40,049 nucleotides of DNA. Source: Desulfobulbaceae bacterium (GTDB taxonomy: Bacteria; Desulfobacterota; Desulfobulbia; Desulfobulbales; Desulfobulbaceae). The position numbers and the translations under genes were made by a program. The notes beneath the pieces were generated by a model that saw nothing but the letters and a program-made list of their open reading frames with translations, did not search any database and was not told the DNA's origin. The DNA is taken from the NCBI GenBank assembly GCA_024763055.1, contig JANTGH010000016.1, positions 1 through 40,049 on the forward strand, written 5' to 3'. The first letter of the stretch is position 1. Each line of letters opens with the position of its first letter. Shown here one piece after another: positions 15,456 through 24,578 of the stretch.

Positions 15456-18041
15456 ATGTTGAGAAAAATATTTCATCTGATTCTAATTACTGGGTTTATA
15501 TTTTTATTTACCGGTTTTGCTGTTGCCGGAGAGCTTGATCCTGCCTTTGGTGTTGATGGTCGTGTTGCTCTTGAGATCGGCACCTATGGAGATCGAGCCC
15601 AGGCCATCGTGATTCAGGAGGATGGGAAAATTCTTCTCGGTGGATCGTCAACCAATGGTGAGTCGCTTGCGTACTCACTCATTCGTCTGCTTCCTGACGG
15701 CAGTCCGGACCCTGATTTTAATGGTGATGGCACGGTTCAGCTTGACTTGAGTAACGGGGATGATGAAATTCTTGCCCTTGGATTGTTGCCCAATGGCGAC
15801 ATTCTTGCGGGTGGATATGCTGAAAATGACAAGGATCGTGATTTTGTGCTGGTTCGTTTTCATTCCGACGGTTCTCTTGATGCCGGTTTCGGGGAGCAGG
15901 GTAAGGTGGTCACGGCAGTCGGTAACAGTAATGACGAGATCACGGCCCTGCTGGTTGAAGACAGTGGTAAAATTCTGGTGGCCGGGAATGCCGCCGGAAC
16001 CAAAGGACGGGTCCTGGTACTTGGTCGATACTTGAAGGACGGCCGTCTTGATTCCGTCTTTGGTGACCAGGGTCTGAGTTTGACCGGTGTCGGTATCGAT
16101 GCGCTGGCCCAGGGTATGGTAGTTGATAACGATGGCCGGGTGGTGGTTTCCGGCTCCTATACGGACGGTAAAACAACCCGGATGATGCTGGCCGGTTTTT
16201 CCACTGCCGGCAGCGTGGATACCGGGTTTGGAGAAAATGGTATTGCCACGCCCCTCGACAGGGAGGAGATATCCGAGGGGTACGGTATTTTTCAGGCAGA
16301 GAATGGAAATATATATGTTGCCGGATCGGTTGGACCGGAAGGTGAACGGGCGGCCGCACTTTTTCGTTTCACTTCCGGGGGGCATGCCGACGCCTCCTTT
16401 GGTGAACGTGGAGTTCTGTTGACTGAAATCGGGCCGGAAGATGATGTGCTGTACAGCCTTGCCGGTAATACAACAAGTCTCAATGCCGCCGGATTTACCA
16501 CCACAAACGGCAGTCGAGATTTTCTCCTTATCAGCTATGATCGATCGACGATCGATAAACAGAAAAAATCCTCGCAATCTGTTGTTTCATCGGGCAATAA
16601 AGAGGCAACTCTTCATATCGGCGATCTCCAGGTCAAGAAGTCACTGGAGTCCTTTAATCCTGAACCGGCCGTTCAGGATGAACAACTTCTACCGGCCGTG
16701 GTGACCACTTCTTTTGGTACGGGTGAGTCAGTGAGTTACGGTTTGGCCATGCAGAAGGACGGCAAAGTTGTGACCGTGGGTACGGCGGGTGATAACGGCA
16801 GCACCAGCGCCGTGGTGGCCCGCTTTGGGAAGAGTGCAACCCTGAAAGCCGCCGCCGGCGGTTCGGTGGATAACAATGTCAATATCACGACTCTGCCTCT
16901 TTCCGAGATTACGGCCACGGGCGCCTTTTCAGGCGGTAATATCAATGGGACGCTTGGCTCGGTTACCCAGCGGGGTGTTGTGTTCTCCATTGCTCCCTAT
17001 CCGGTGTGTAAAGGCGATTGCGCTACAGGCGGCAGCGGCAGCGGTGGAGGCAGCGGAAGTGGTTCAGGGGGTGGTTCCGGAGGTGGAACAGATACAATAC
17101 CCCCGACTATTACAAATACGACACCAAGTACCTTTACATTGGCGGATTCCATAAAGCTTTCCCTGACAACCAATGAAAATGCAACCTGCAGGTACAATAA
17201 GGATACGGATAATTCTTTTGGATCGATGACGAGCACGTTTTCAGGCAACGGGACCACGTCACATACAAGTAGCGTTCTTGCTCTCAAGGATCCTCTCTCG
17301 TATACCTATTATGTCCGCTGTCAGGATACGGCAGGCAATGAAAATGATCCAGGAACAAAGATCACCTTTACCGTTACCAACGCAACCGCTCTTCTGCCGC
17401 TTCGTTCCCTTGGCGAAGCAGGCCATTTGCTCGCCGATGCCTCCGAGAGCATAGGAAATTATCTGATGCCATCCGCCCATGCCCAGGCAGTCAACAGCGG
17501 GACAACGACGACGGCGGCAGCAGCAAATACTACCAATTCAACCGGTTTGAAGATGCTGAAAGAGGGATATACCAATGACGGTGGTGGTACAGGATTGTAC
17601 AGCTCCATCCTGGAGGACCTCGCTCCTGATACCCAATATTATGTACGTGCCTACGCTATTGTCGATGGAACAACCTATTATGGCCCCCAAATCCTTTTTG
17701 AAACCCACAACGCCTGTTTTATTGCCACAGCCGCCTATGGCTCTCTTCTTCATCCGGCGGTTGCCGTTCTGCGCGACTTTCGAGATCATTTTCTCAACAC
17801 CAACCAGTTAGGTCGGCAATTTGTCACCTGGTACTACACCAATTCACCGCCTATTGCCGACAGGATTGCGGCCTCACCCGGCCTGCGTTTTATCACCCGT
17901 ATCCTTCTTGTGCCGTTGATCGGAGCCGGCTGGTTACTCCTGCATCCGGGCTGGGCTGGTTTAATTATTGTTCTCTTTAGCGCTGCCGCAATTCTTGCCT
18001 ACCGGCAACACCATGCAGCTCTATCTCCCTCATTAAGCTGA
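15456..18041 (+). CDS. exported delta-60-repeat protein with CFI-box C-terminal region
   Basis: An 861-residue protein that begins with a signal peptide (hydrophobic 5-24, cleavage near AVAG). About six delta-60-type repeats follow to residue 370; each has a beta-propeller-like unit ending in D-x2-F-G-x2-G ([27 protein letters not shown] and others). Next come a Gly/Ser-rich linker (about 524-546), an Ig/fibronectin-like domain with CRYNKDTD and [12 protein letters not shown], and a second such segment ([16 protein letters not shown]). From about residue 752 is the CFI-box C-terminal module: [11 protein letters not shown], a helix with [21 protein letters not shown] and two hydrophobic segments before the end. 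The module is thought to mark a surface or secretion sorting class. It directly precedes gspG. Confidence 0.8.
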   Translation: MLRKIFHLILITGFIFLFTGFAVAGELDPAFGVDGRVALEIGTYGDRAQAIVIQEDGKILLGGSSTNGESLAYSLIRLLPDGSPDPDFNGDGTVQLDLSNGDDEILALGLLPNGDILAGGYAENDKDRDFVLVRFHSDGSLDAGFGEQGKVVTAVGNSNDEITALLVEDSGKILVAGNAAGTKGRVLVLGRYLKDGRLDSVFGDQGLSLTGVGIDALAQGMVVDNDGRVVVSGSYTDGKTTRMMLAGFSTAGSVDTGFGENGIATPLDREEISEGYGIFQAENGNIYVAGSVGPEGERAAALFRFTSGGHADASFGERGVLLTEIGPEDDVLYSLAGNTTSLNAAGFTTTNGSRDFLLISYDRSTIDKQKKSSQSVVSSGNKEATLHIGDLQVKKSLESFNPEPAVQDEQLLPAVVTTSFGTGESVSYGLAMQKDGKVVTVGTAGDNGSTSAVVARFGKSATLKAAAGGSVDNNVNITTLPLSEITATGAFSGGNINGTLGSVTQRGVVFSIAPYPVCKGDCATGGSGSGGGSGSGSGGGSGGGTDTIPPTITNTTPSTFTLADSIKLSLTTNENATCRYNKDTDNSFGSMTSTFSGNGTTSHTSSVLALKDPLSYTYYVRCQDTAGNENDPGTKITFTVTNATALLPLRSLGEAGHLLADASESIGNYLMPSAHAQAVNSGTTTTAAAANTTNSTGLKMLKEGYTNDGGGTGLYSSILEDLAPDTQYYVRAYAIVDGTTYYGPQILFETHNACFIATAAYGSLLHPAVAVLRDFRDHFLNTNQLGRQFVTWYYTNSPPIADRIAASPGLRFITRILLVPLIGAGWLLLHPGWAGLIIVLFSAAAILAYRQHHAALSPSLS

Positions 18042-18078
18042 TTATAGATATTTTAATTTTTTTTATTTTGACCAATTC

Positions 18079-18528
18079 ATGCAGATCAAACGACGACCAA
18101 TAGCCCAACAGGGCTTTACACTTATTGAACTGATGGTGGTTATGGTGATTCTCGGTATTCTTGCCACCATGATTGTTCCCCGGATTATGGATCGGCCGGA
18201 AGAGGCCAGGCGTACCAAGACGGCCATTGATATCCAGGCCCTTGAACAGGCGTTGAAACTTTATAAGCTTGATAACGGCAAATACCCGTCCACCGAGCAG
18301 GGGCTGCAGGCCCTGGTTGAGCCGCCTTCAGTGGGGAAACTGGCAAAAAAATGGCGAAAGGGCGGCTATCTTGACAAGGGTAGAGTGCCCAAGGATCCAT
18401 GGGACAATGATTTTGTCTATATCAGTCCCGGACTGCATTCGGATTTTGACCTGATGTCCTACGGCGCCGATGGCGAACCCGGAGGCGAGGGTAATGATGC
18501 CGATATCAATAATTGGGAGCTTGAATAG
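18079..18528 (+). CDS. gspG: type II secretion major pseudopilin GspG
   Basis: The main subunit of the periplasmic pseudopilus. A short basic leader (MQIKRRPIAQQ) is cut after Gly in QG-FTLIELMVVMVI, leaving Phe1 and Glu5 as in all type IV pilin-like proteins. After the N-terminal helix come the GspG landmarks DIQALEQALKLYKLDNGKYPSTEQGLQAL and a C-terminal SYGADGEPGGEGNDADINNW loop of the calcium-binding type (given here in part). At 149 residues the length is typical. The sequence before the ATG is AT-rich and lacks a clear ribosome-binding site. gspH starts inside its last 35 nt. Confidence 0.97.
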   Translation: MQIKRRPIAQQGFTLIELMVVMVILGILATMIVPRIMDRPEEARRTKTAIDIQALEQALKLYKLDNGKYPSTEQGLQALVEPPSVGKLAKKWRKGGYLDKGRVPKDPWDNDFVYISPGLHSDFDLMSYGADGEPGGEGNDADINNWELE

Positions 18529-19096
18529 TTTTTTAGATTCAATCTCCTCTTCGGGCGCCATATCCTCGGTGCAGGAACGGGAGCGTGGTTTTACCCTGAT
18601 GGAGTTGGTGGTGGTCATGGTCCTGCTCTCCCTGATGACGGCCTTTGCCGTGCCTAAAATTCGTACCTCTCTGTTCTCTGATCAACTGAAGGCTACAGCC
18701 CGCCAGGTTATTGGCTTGATCAATTCCACCGGTCAGGCGGCGCGGAGTGAACACCAACCGTATCTTTTGATCTTTGACGGCGATACCCGGACGTTTCGGG
18801 TACAGGCGGAGAACAATACCAAAGAGAAGCCGGTAGAGAAACAGGTGCAGATGATCCGGCCCGTGCATGTGCCTGAGAGGGTCAGGGTGGTTGATTTTAC
18901 CTCAGTTCACGGCGGCACGAAAAATTCAGGTGAGATGCGTCTGCGTTTTACCCGGAAAGGGTATGTCGATAAGACCCTTATTCATTTCAGCGATGAGTCA
19001 GGTCGTGAATTAACCCTGGCACTGTCCCCGTTTCTTGGAGTCAGCAGGCTTTATGATTCCTACCTGACGCTTGAGCAGGATGATCTCCAATGGTAG
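18494..19096 (+). CDS. gspH: type II secretion minor pseudopilin GspH
   Basis: A minor pseudopilin of the pseudopilus tip. Start chosen at ATG 18494 (or 18497) because GGAGG lies 8 nt upstream; the frame itself is open from 18470. The prepilin site is RERG-FTLMELVVVMVLLSLM, near residue 34 from this start, so the leader is unusually long (about 34 residues). The C-terminal domain is a GspH-type beta sheet with the TARQVIGLINSTGQAARSEHQ helix and a MRLRFTRKGY strand. 200 residues. It overlaps gspG by 35 nt and gspI by 7 nt. Confidence 0.92.
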   Translation: MMPISIIGSLNSFLDSISSSGAISSVQERERGFTLMELVVVMVLLSLMTAFAVPKIRTSLFSDQLKATARQVIGLINSTGQAARSEHQPYLLIFDGDTRTFRVQAENNTKEKPVEKQVQMIRPVHVPERVRVVDFTSVHGGTKNSGEMRLRFTRKGYVDKTLIHFSDESGRELTLALSPFLGVSRLYDSYLTLEQDDLQW

Positions 19097-19503
19097 GTAG
19101 CTCCCGGGCAGGATTCACGCTCCTTGAGGTCATGGTTTCAGTGGCCATAATCGGTATTGCCCTGGTCACGCTGATCGGTTCCCAATCCCAAAGTATTTCC
19201 ATTGCCACCATTTCACGATTTGAAACCACGGCTTCGTTTCTGGCCCGCTGGAAATTGACGGAACTGGCCCTGGCCGGCTTTGATGATCTCCACTCCACAG
19301 AGGGGGATTTTGATGAAGAGTTTGCGCAATTTCACTGGAAGGTCGAGGTTCGCGACCTTGGCGAGGAGGATACGGGGATTAAGGGTGTGGATGAATTACT
19401 TAAAGTCGTTGATCTTGTCATTTTTTCCGATTTTGAAAACGAAGAGAGTTTTGCTGTTCGGGAAATCATAATGGCTCCTGTTAAACCGGTGCCTGGAACA
19501 TGA
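19090..19503 (+). CDS. gspI: type II secretion minor pseudopilin GspI
   Basis: 137 residues with a short leader MVGSSRAG cut before FTLLEVMVSVAIIGIAL, keeping Glu5. The following ETTASFLARWKLTELAL segment and the compact C-terminal domain fit GspI, which binds GspJ and GspK to form the pseudopilus tip that starts assembly. It overlaps the end of gspH and shares ATGA with the start of gspJ, as expected for coupled genes. Confidence 0.92.
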   Translation: MVGSSRAGFTLLEVMVSVAIIGIALVTLIGSQSQSISIATISRFETTASFLARWKLTELALAGFDDLHSTEGDFDEEFAQFHWKVEVRDLGEEDTGIKGVDELLKVVDLVIFSDFENEESFAVREIIMAPVKPVPGT

Positions 19504-20270
19504 TCATGACTGTAAACACTCAGGTGGAAAACCAGCCGACTGATTTGGGAAAAAATCTCCATTGTTGTCGGTTGCCCTACATTACAAGCCGGGGATTTAC
19601 TCTGATGGAGGTCATGCTGGCAACGCTTATCCTGGCCATGGTGGTGAGCATGGTGACACTGGCGCTTTCCGGATCGTTAAAGGTTGTGGAGGCTACCCGC
19701 GATCAGGGAGATCTCTATTACAGGGCTCAGGTTGCCATGGAGCGGATCAGTGAAGATTTTGAAGCTGCGATTTTGACCGATGGTGTTGAGTTTATCGGTC
19801 GGTCGACGGATACTTCGGACCAGGAACAGCTCCTTGTTCGTTTCGGTTCCATGGCCCATCTTGTGTTTGACCCTGAGTATGGCCGGGAGGGCATGGGACA
19901 AATTGAATATTATCTGGTGCCGGATCCTGAGGACGGCGGGCAAATGGCCCTGTTGCGCAGTGATCGATTGTCTGTGCCACAGGAGAAACAAGAAGAGGGG
20001 GATGGAAAGGATAAGAGTGGATTTTTACTCAGCAATCATTTGCGAACGGTGAAGTTATCCTATTTTGACGCCCAAGGGGAAGAACACGATTCCTGGGATA
20101 CCAGAGTTGATTCTGATGCGGGTATTGATGAAAAGAAACGCAAACATCGGCTGCCGTCCGCGGTCACCTGCATTTTGGAATTCTGGTTGGATCGTGAACA
20201 GGAAACGACTCTCACCTTTCAGACCAGTGTCCGCATTCCTGTGGGTATGATTGTTGCCAAGACAAAATAA
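19500..20270 (+). CDS. gspJ: type II secretion minor pseudopilin GspJ
   Basis: 256 residues. A long leader (about 32 residues, ending ITSRG) precedes FTLMEVMLATLILAMVV. GspJ traits follow: YYRAQVAMERISEDFEAAI after the helix, a larger beta-rich domain, and PSAVTCILEFW near the C-terminus. It forms part of the tip complex with GspI and GspK. The start at 19500 overlaps gspI by 4 nt; a second ATG at 19506 is possible. The C-terminal third has an acidic/Lys-rich insertion (EEGDGKDKSG). Confidence 0.92.
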   Translation: MIMTVNTQVENQPTDLGKNLHCCRLPYITSRGFTLMEVMLATLILAMVVSMVTLALSGSLKVVEATRDQGDLYYRAQVAMERISEDFEAAILTDGVEFIGRSTDTSDQEQLLVRFGSMAHLVFDPEYGREGMGQIEYYLVPDPEDGGQMALLRSDRLSVPQEKQEEGDGKDKSGFLLSNHLRTVKLSYFDAQGEEHDSWDTRVDSDAGIDEKKRKHRLPSAVTCILEFWLDREQETTLTFQTSVRIPVGMIVAKTK

Positions 20271-20341
20271 TTTATTACTGGAGTGTTGAAATCGTTACAG
20301 ATTTCCAGGAGAGGCCGGGTAGCCCTTCTACCGTTAAGAAA

Positions 20342-21442
20342 ATGATGAGGCTGTCAGGAAAAAATATCAGCTGTCGGTGCAGGCAAATAAAAACAAAGCT
20401 CGGTGATGCGTCGGGGATGGCATTACTGATGACCCTGGCCGCCATCAGCTTCCTGGCTGCCATTACCGTCGGACTGGCGACCAGCGTCAACTGGCAGATA
20501 CAGGCATCAACCGGCCAGAAAGAAACAGTTAGGTTGCATGCGGCCGTATTGTCCGGGCTCAGCCTCGTTCGTGCCTCACTGTATGGGGATCAGCAAAAAC
20601 AAAAGTTTGATACCCTGCTTGATGGCTGGAATACCTTGGATATGAAAATAGTTAACAAACTCTTTGCAGGTGATAAGGTATCCATTACCGTGCGAGACAT
20701 GTCCGGCAGAATTCAGGTCAACAGGCTGGTGCTGAGTGATGAGGAAAAAAAGAAACTGCAAAAAGATCGCTTGAGAGGCCGGAGGGAAGGCGGGAAAAAA
20801 CAGGGCGATCCGGAAAAGCAGCAACGGGAACTCTGGAAACGTTTTCTTCTTTCCGGCAAATTTGCCGTTGAAGGAGAAGACGAGGCGATCGCCTTGATTG
20901 ATGCCTTGAGCGACTGGTTGGACAACGATGATCTGGCGCGGGATCACGGGGCGGAAACCGGATATTATCAATCGTTGAAAAATCCATATATTTGCCGAAA
21001 TGGTCCATTGCGCTATCCGGAGGAGCTATTGCTTGTCAAGGGCTTTAGCCGGAAGATCGTGTATGGTGACAAAGAACATGAGGGAATTATTGACTATTTG
21101 ACAATTTATGGTCAAGATGGCAAGATAAATATAAATACTGCACTTCCCCTTATTCTGCAGGCACTGGCACCAGGAATGAACGATGAGATGGCCGGACAGC
21201 TGGTTGAATTCAGAGAGGAGAAGGACAATCTGAATGCACTTGAAAATCCACAATGGTATCGGCAGGCCGGCGATTTCCCCGGTGATCTCGTCTTTGACAA
21301 AGAAATGATAACTACGGTAAGTTCTTATTTTTTCTTAAAAATAACAATAGAGAACAATGGATTTCAGCAAACGGGTGAAGGTTTCCTCTACCGGGATCCG
21401 AAGACCCGAGAGCAGGATTTGCTGAGTTGGAAAGAAAAATGA
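20342..21442 (+). CDS. gspK: type II secretion minor pseudopilin GspK
   Basis: 366 residues. The prepilin-like segment is ASG-MALLMTLAAISFLAAITVGL; a residue other than Glu at position 5 is typical of GspK, which caps the pseudopilus. Long alpha-helical insertions follow (charged EEKKKLQKDRLRGRREGGKK region), then the family landmarks SDWLDNDDLARDHGAE, YPEELLLVKG and INTALPLILQAL. Start at ATG 20342 or the next codon; no strong ribosome-binding site is visible. A 71-nt gap separates it from gspJ, and a 134-nt gap with a structured element follows before gspL. Confidence 0.93.
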   Translation: MMRLSGKNISCRCRQIKTKLGDASGMALLMTLAAISFLAAITVGLATSVNWQIQASTGQKETVRLHAAVLSGLSLVRASLYGDQQKQKFDTLLDGWNTLDMKIVNKLFAGDKVSITVRDMSGRIQVNRLVLSDEEKKKLQKDRLRGRREGGKKQGDPEKQQRELWKRFLLSGKFAVEGEDEAIALIDALSDWLDNDDLARDHGAETGYYQSLKNPYICRNGPLRYPEELLLVKGFSRKIVYGDKEHEGIIDYLTIYGQDGKININTALPLILQALAPGMNDEMAGQLVEFREEKDNLNALENPQWYRQAGDFPGDLVFDKEMITTVSSYFFLKITIENNGFQQTGEGFLYRDPKTREQDLLSWKEK

Positions 21443-21449
21443 TTTATCT

Positions 21450-21543
21450 GAAAATAACCCCGGAAGTGATGCCGTTTCGTGTTATTTTCATCGTTTGTTG
21501 TGGCTGTGACCTGAAAAATCGGTCCAGCCTGCTGGTTTATTCG
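21450..21543 (+). repeat. structured element family 2, copy 2 (gspK-gspL gap)
   Basis: Hairpin 1: GAAAATAA (21450-21457) pairs with TTATTTTC (21482-21489); inside, CGGAA/TTTCG can pair with one G-U. Hairpin 2: GGCTG-T-GACC pairs with GGTC-CAGCC nearly perfectly. The 3' half matches the fhs-leader copy (5366-5276 minus) in order: TTTTCATCGTTT, GTGGCTGTG, CC, ATCGGT, GCC and CTGGTTTATT. In both copies hairpin 1 begins with GAAAAT and ends with ATTTTC, but the inner sequences differ while pairing is retained. It begins 8 nt after the gspK stop and ends 33 nt before the gspL ATG. Confidence 0.6.
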
Positions 21544-21576
21544 AAGACCCTCTCTATTCCCACTGGTTAATTAACT

Positions 21577-23094
21577 ATGGCGACCCGTATGCTCGGCATT
21601 GACCTCCAGGAAGATTTGCTTTGTGCCGTTGTTGTGGAACAACTCGGCCCGGAACGAATTGTTCATTCCTGTGCCTCTCTCAAGGTCGATGGCATTGAAC
21701 AGCTTGCCGTTGCCGTGCCCGAACTGCTTGGCGCGATTGACTCTCCCTCAGATGGATGTATCCTGGGACTGCCGCTGTCTATTTTAAGTGTCCGCAATCT
21801 GACCCTGCCCTTCAGTGATCAAAAAAAAATGAGACAGGTACTGCCGCTGGAGCTTGAGGAGCAACTCCCTGTACCTGTGGATCGACAGGTTATCGATTTT
21901 ACGGTCACCGGGAGTCAGGATGGAGGCAGTCGTGTTCTCATCGCAGCGGTGGATAAGATTGTTCTCCGTGACCTGATTTCCGCCCTTGATGAGGGAGGCT
22001 CTCCTGTCCGGGCTGTTACCCTTTCGCTTGATGCCCTTGTTCGTGGTTATATGCGGGAAAATGAAGAAAAACAGCCGACCTTGTTTCTACATGCCGATCC
22101 TCACGGAATGTGTATGGCCTTATGGGCTGATGGCCGAATTGTTTTTATGCGCTGGATAACCTATCAGCAGCAGGTATTCACTCAGCCCCTTGCAGATCAA
22201 AAAGAGATTCTGCTTGCGGTTGATCGGAAAATAGCGAAAAAATGCATGGATGACGCCTGTGTGCTTATACGGAACAGTCTGTATTATTTTCTGCAGGAGG
22301 GCGGCGAATCCATGCAGCCAAGACAGGTCGTTTTATCTGGCTGTATTAACGGCAGGGGATTATGGGAATCATTGATTGCTCATGAACTTGATCTGCCGGT
22401 GAAGATGGCCGGGACACAGCCTAATATTTCCGGGCTCCGGCTTTCGGAATCGGTACAAAAACAATGGAATTTTTGTCTGTATGCTGCCGCTCTCGCTCTT
22501 GCCGAAAGTGGTTTACGGAAAAAGAAAAAATCCGTCGGCCTGAATTTTCTTAAGGGAGAGTTCGCGCCTAATCCGATTCGTTTTTTTTCCAGACGATCCT
22601 TACTCACTGCCGCCGCAGTTTTTGGTCTGATTGTTGTCATCGGTTTCGGGTTGTTATGGAACAGTTACCGCAACCTTGATGCCCGTGCCCTTAGTCTGCA
22701 TGGGAAAATGACAGCCATCTACAAACAGACATTTCCCGGAGTGAACAGGGTTGACCGTCCCTATCTGCAGATGCAGTCAAAGCTCAGGGAAGTGCAGGGC
22801 TCAGAAGTTTCTTTGCCCTTATTTTCTGGTGAAAAGCGGGTGCTTAAAATTCTTGCTGATATTTCCGAGCGTATCCCAAAAGACCTTTCTCTTCATGTTT
22901 CCCGTCTGGTTATTGATAAGGAGTCCGTGCAAATGAAGGGAACAACGGATGCGTTTAATAATGTGGATGTTATAAAAAATAAACTTGCCGCCTCGTCTCG
23001 TTATGTGGAGGTCAAAATTGTTTCGGCGGCAGCGGACAAGAAAAAAGGTGCCATTCGTTTTGAAATTCGTCTTCAGCTTGGTGAGACATCCTGA
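21577..23094 (+). CDS. gspL: type II secretion assembly-platform protein GspL
   Basis: 505 residues. The cytoplasmic half is an actin-like/PilM-type domain (MLGIDLQEDLLCAVVV at the start, GLPLSILSVRNLTLPF, LPLELEEQLPV) that docks the GspE ATPase. One transmembrane helix lies near 345-365 (LLTAAAVFGLIVVIGFGLLW), then a periplasmic ferredoxin-like domain that pairs with GspM. Longer than E. coli-type GspL (about 400). Ends in TGATG shared with gspM. No clear ribosome-binding site precedes the ATG, so the upstream structured element may matter for its translation. Confidence 0.92.
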   Translation: MATRMLGIDLQEDLLCAVVVEQLGPERIVHSCASLKVDGIEQLAVAVPELLGAIDSPSDGCILGLPLSILSVRNLTLPFSDQKKMRQVLPLELEEQLPVPVDRQVIDFTVTGSQDGGSRVLIAAVDKIVLRDLISALDEGGSPVRAVTLSLDALVRGYMRENEEKQPTLFLHADPHGMCMALWADGRIVFMRWITYQQQVFTQPLADQKEILLAVDRKIAKKCMDDACVLIRNSLYYFLQEGGESMQPRQVVLSGCINGRGLWESLIAHELDLPVKMAGTQPNISGLRLSESVQKQWNFCLYAAALALAESGLRKKKKSVGLNFLKGEFAPNPIRFFSRRSLLTAAAVFGLIVVIGFGLLWNSYRNLDARALSLHGKMTAIYKQTFPGVNRVDRPYLQMQSKLREVQGSEVSLPLFSGEKRVLKILADISERIPKDLSLHVSRLVIDKESVQMKGTTDAFNNVDVIKNKLAASSRYVEVKIVSAAADKKKGAIRFEIRLQLGETS

Positions 23095-23624
23095 TGACAC
23101 TTTCAAGACGGGATAGATCGGCCTTGATGATCGGCGGCATCTTGCTTTTGGTTTTTGCCGTTGTGCAGCTTGTGCTTTTTCCTCTTCTTGACAAACGAAA
23201 ACGGCTTGAAAAAACGATCACAACAAGAGCTCGGGAAGTACAGGAAATGCAGGCCATGCAACAGCAATACGACCAGCTGCATGAAAAGAGCAACAGCCTG
23301 GAGAAACAATTGAGCAAGAGGACTGCAGGATTCAGTTTGTTTTCCTTTCTTGAGAAGATGGCGACGCAGAACATGATCAAAGACCATATCGCCTATATGA
23401 AACCATCATCCGTAACAGGCGAAGGGATGCTCAAGCAGGTGCTGGTTGAAATGAAGATACAGACTCTCGGTTTAAAACAGCTTGTTGCCTTTCTTGAGCA
23501 TATTGAGTCACCTGAAAATGTTGTTGCTGTAAAACGAATATCTATTCAGGAGAATAAAAAGGTAAAGGGAACGCTTGATGTTATCATCCAGGTCATCAGC
23601 ATTGACCGGCAGGGAGAGAAATAA
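23094..23624 (+). CDS. gspM: type II secretion assembly-platform protein GspM
   Basis: 176 residues: a short cytoplasmic start, one membrane helix (about 12-32, LMIGGILLLVFAVVQLVLF), a coiled coil (about 36-75, rich in Lys/Glu/Gln), then a small ferredoxin-like periplasmic domain (KQVLVEMKIQTLGLKQLVAFLEHIE). It stabilises GspL and connects the inner-membrane platform to the pseudopilus. Weak primary conservation is usual; position between gspL and gspN supports the call. Confidence 0.88.
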   Translation: MTLSRRDRSALMIGGILLLVFAVVQLVLFPLLDKRKRLEKTITTRAREVQEMQAMQQQYDQLHEKSNSLEKQLSKRTAGFSLFSFLEKMATQNMIKDHIAYMKPSSVTGEGMLKQVLVEMKIQTLGLKQLVAFLEHIESPENVVAVKRISIQENKKVKGTLDVIIQVISIDRQGEK

Positions 23625-23645
23625 TGTTTGCCCGGCAACAGGGTT

Positions 23646-24578
23646 ATGAGCGGTAAGATGATGCGTTGGCTTTTATCATCAATCGGCTACCTGTTGTATA
23701 CTCTGGTGGTTCTGGTCTGTCTGCTCTGGCTGCTGTTTCCGACGGATACGGTGAAAAGCTGGCTTGAGCAGCAACTGAATGCCCGGTATCCTCATTATGT
23801 CTGGAAAATTAGATCGCTTAAGCCTGTATTGCCGGGACGAGTAGAGCTTACGGGTATTACCGTAACCCGTTATCGTGAGAAGACTCCGATAGTTGAGGCG
23901 AAACAACTTGACCTTGTTTCGAATCCAGTTCGTTTTTTTGGAAAAAGAAAACTTGTTAAATACAAATTGTATATACTCGGGGGCACTGTTGCCGGCCGGG
24001 TTGTTTCCTCAACGAGTTTTCGACAATTTGAATATCAAGGCAAGGGTAATGGCTTGCAACTTGAGCAATTAAAGACGGTGCAACAGCGTTTGCAGCGGAA
24101 GTTGGATGGAACAGCTGCGGGGAACTTTTCCGGGCAGGGAACATGGAAACGGTCCGGAAAAATGGAACTTAAGGGCAATTTGAGCATTGCCGGAGGAACG
24201 CTGCAGTTAAAAAAACCAGTACTGGGACTTGAGCAACTGCCCTATACGAGAATTGAATCGAATTTCAAGTACCGGAATGGACAATGGGTGTTTGAGCAGG
24301 GAAAACTTGTATCAACAAAGATGTCCGCAACCTTTGGTGGTCAGGTTACGACCGGTGAAAATCTTCAAGCAGCCGGCCTGCGGCTTTCCGGCAGTATTAT
24401 TCCCCGGCCTGAACTCTTTGCCGGGGCTGGGGATAAGCAGATGGCCCGGGTTGTGCATACCTTTCTTCAAGATGGTGGTCTCCCTTTTACCATCAGCGGC
24501 ACTGCCGGTGAGCCGGGCATTCAGTTTAAGGGCGGATTATCCCAGGCGCTTAAACGGCTGCAGGGAAGTAAGAGGTGA
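23646..24578 (+). CDS. gspN: type II secretion protein GspN
   Basis: 310 residues from ATG 23646; the frame is open slightly further upstream (TTG at 23628). One N-terminal membrane helix (YLLYTLVVLVCLLWLLFP) is followed by a beta-rich periplasmic domain of the AsmA-like/GspN kind: LKPVLPGRVELTGITV, then LKGNLSIAGGTLQLKKP and LRLSGSIIPRPELF. This matches the GspN form common in Desulfobacterota; its role in the apparatus is not settled. It overlaps gspC by 4 nt. Confidence 0.85.
   Translation: MSGKMMRWLLSSIGYLLYTLVVLVCLLWLLFPTDTVKSWLEQQLNARYPHYVWKIRSLKPVLPGRVELTGITVTRYREKTPIVEAKQLDLVSNPVRFFGKRKLVKYKLYILGGTVAGRVVSSTSFRQFEYQGKGNGLQLEQLKTVQQRLQRKLDGTAAGNFSGQGTWKRSGKMELKGNLSIAGGTLQLKKPVLGLEQLPYTRIESNFKYRNGQWVFEQGKLVSTKMSATFGGQVTTGENLQAAGLRLSGSIIPRPELFAGAGDKQMARVVHTFLQDGGLPFTISGTAGEPGIQFKGGLSQALKRLQGSKR

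Noticed and set aside
15675-16577. 300-codon open frame on the minus strand
   Set aside because: Antisense to the delta-60-repeat protein, whose repeats and signal peptide are clearly real. The antisense product has no domain.
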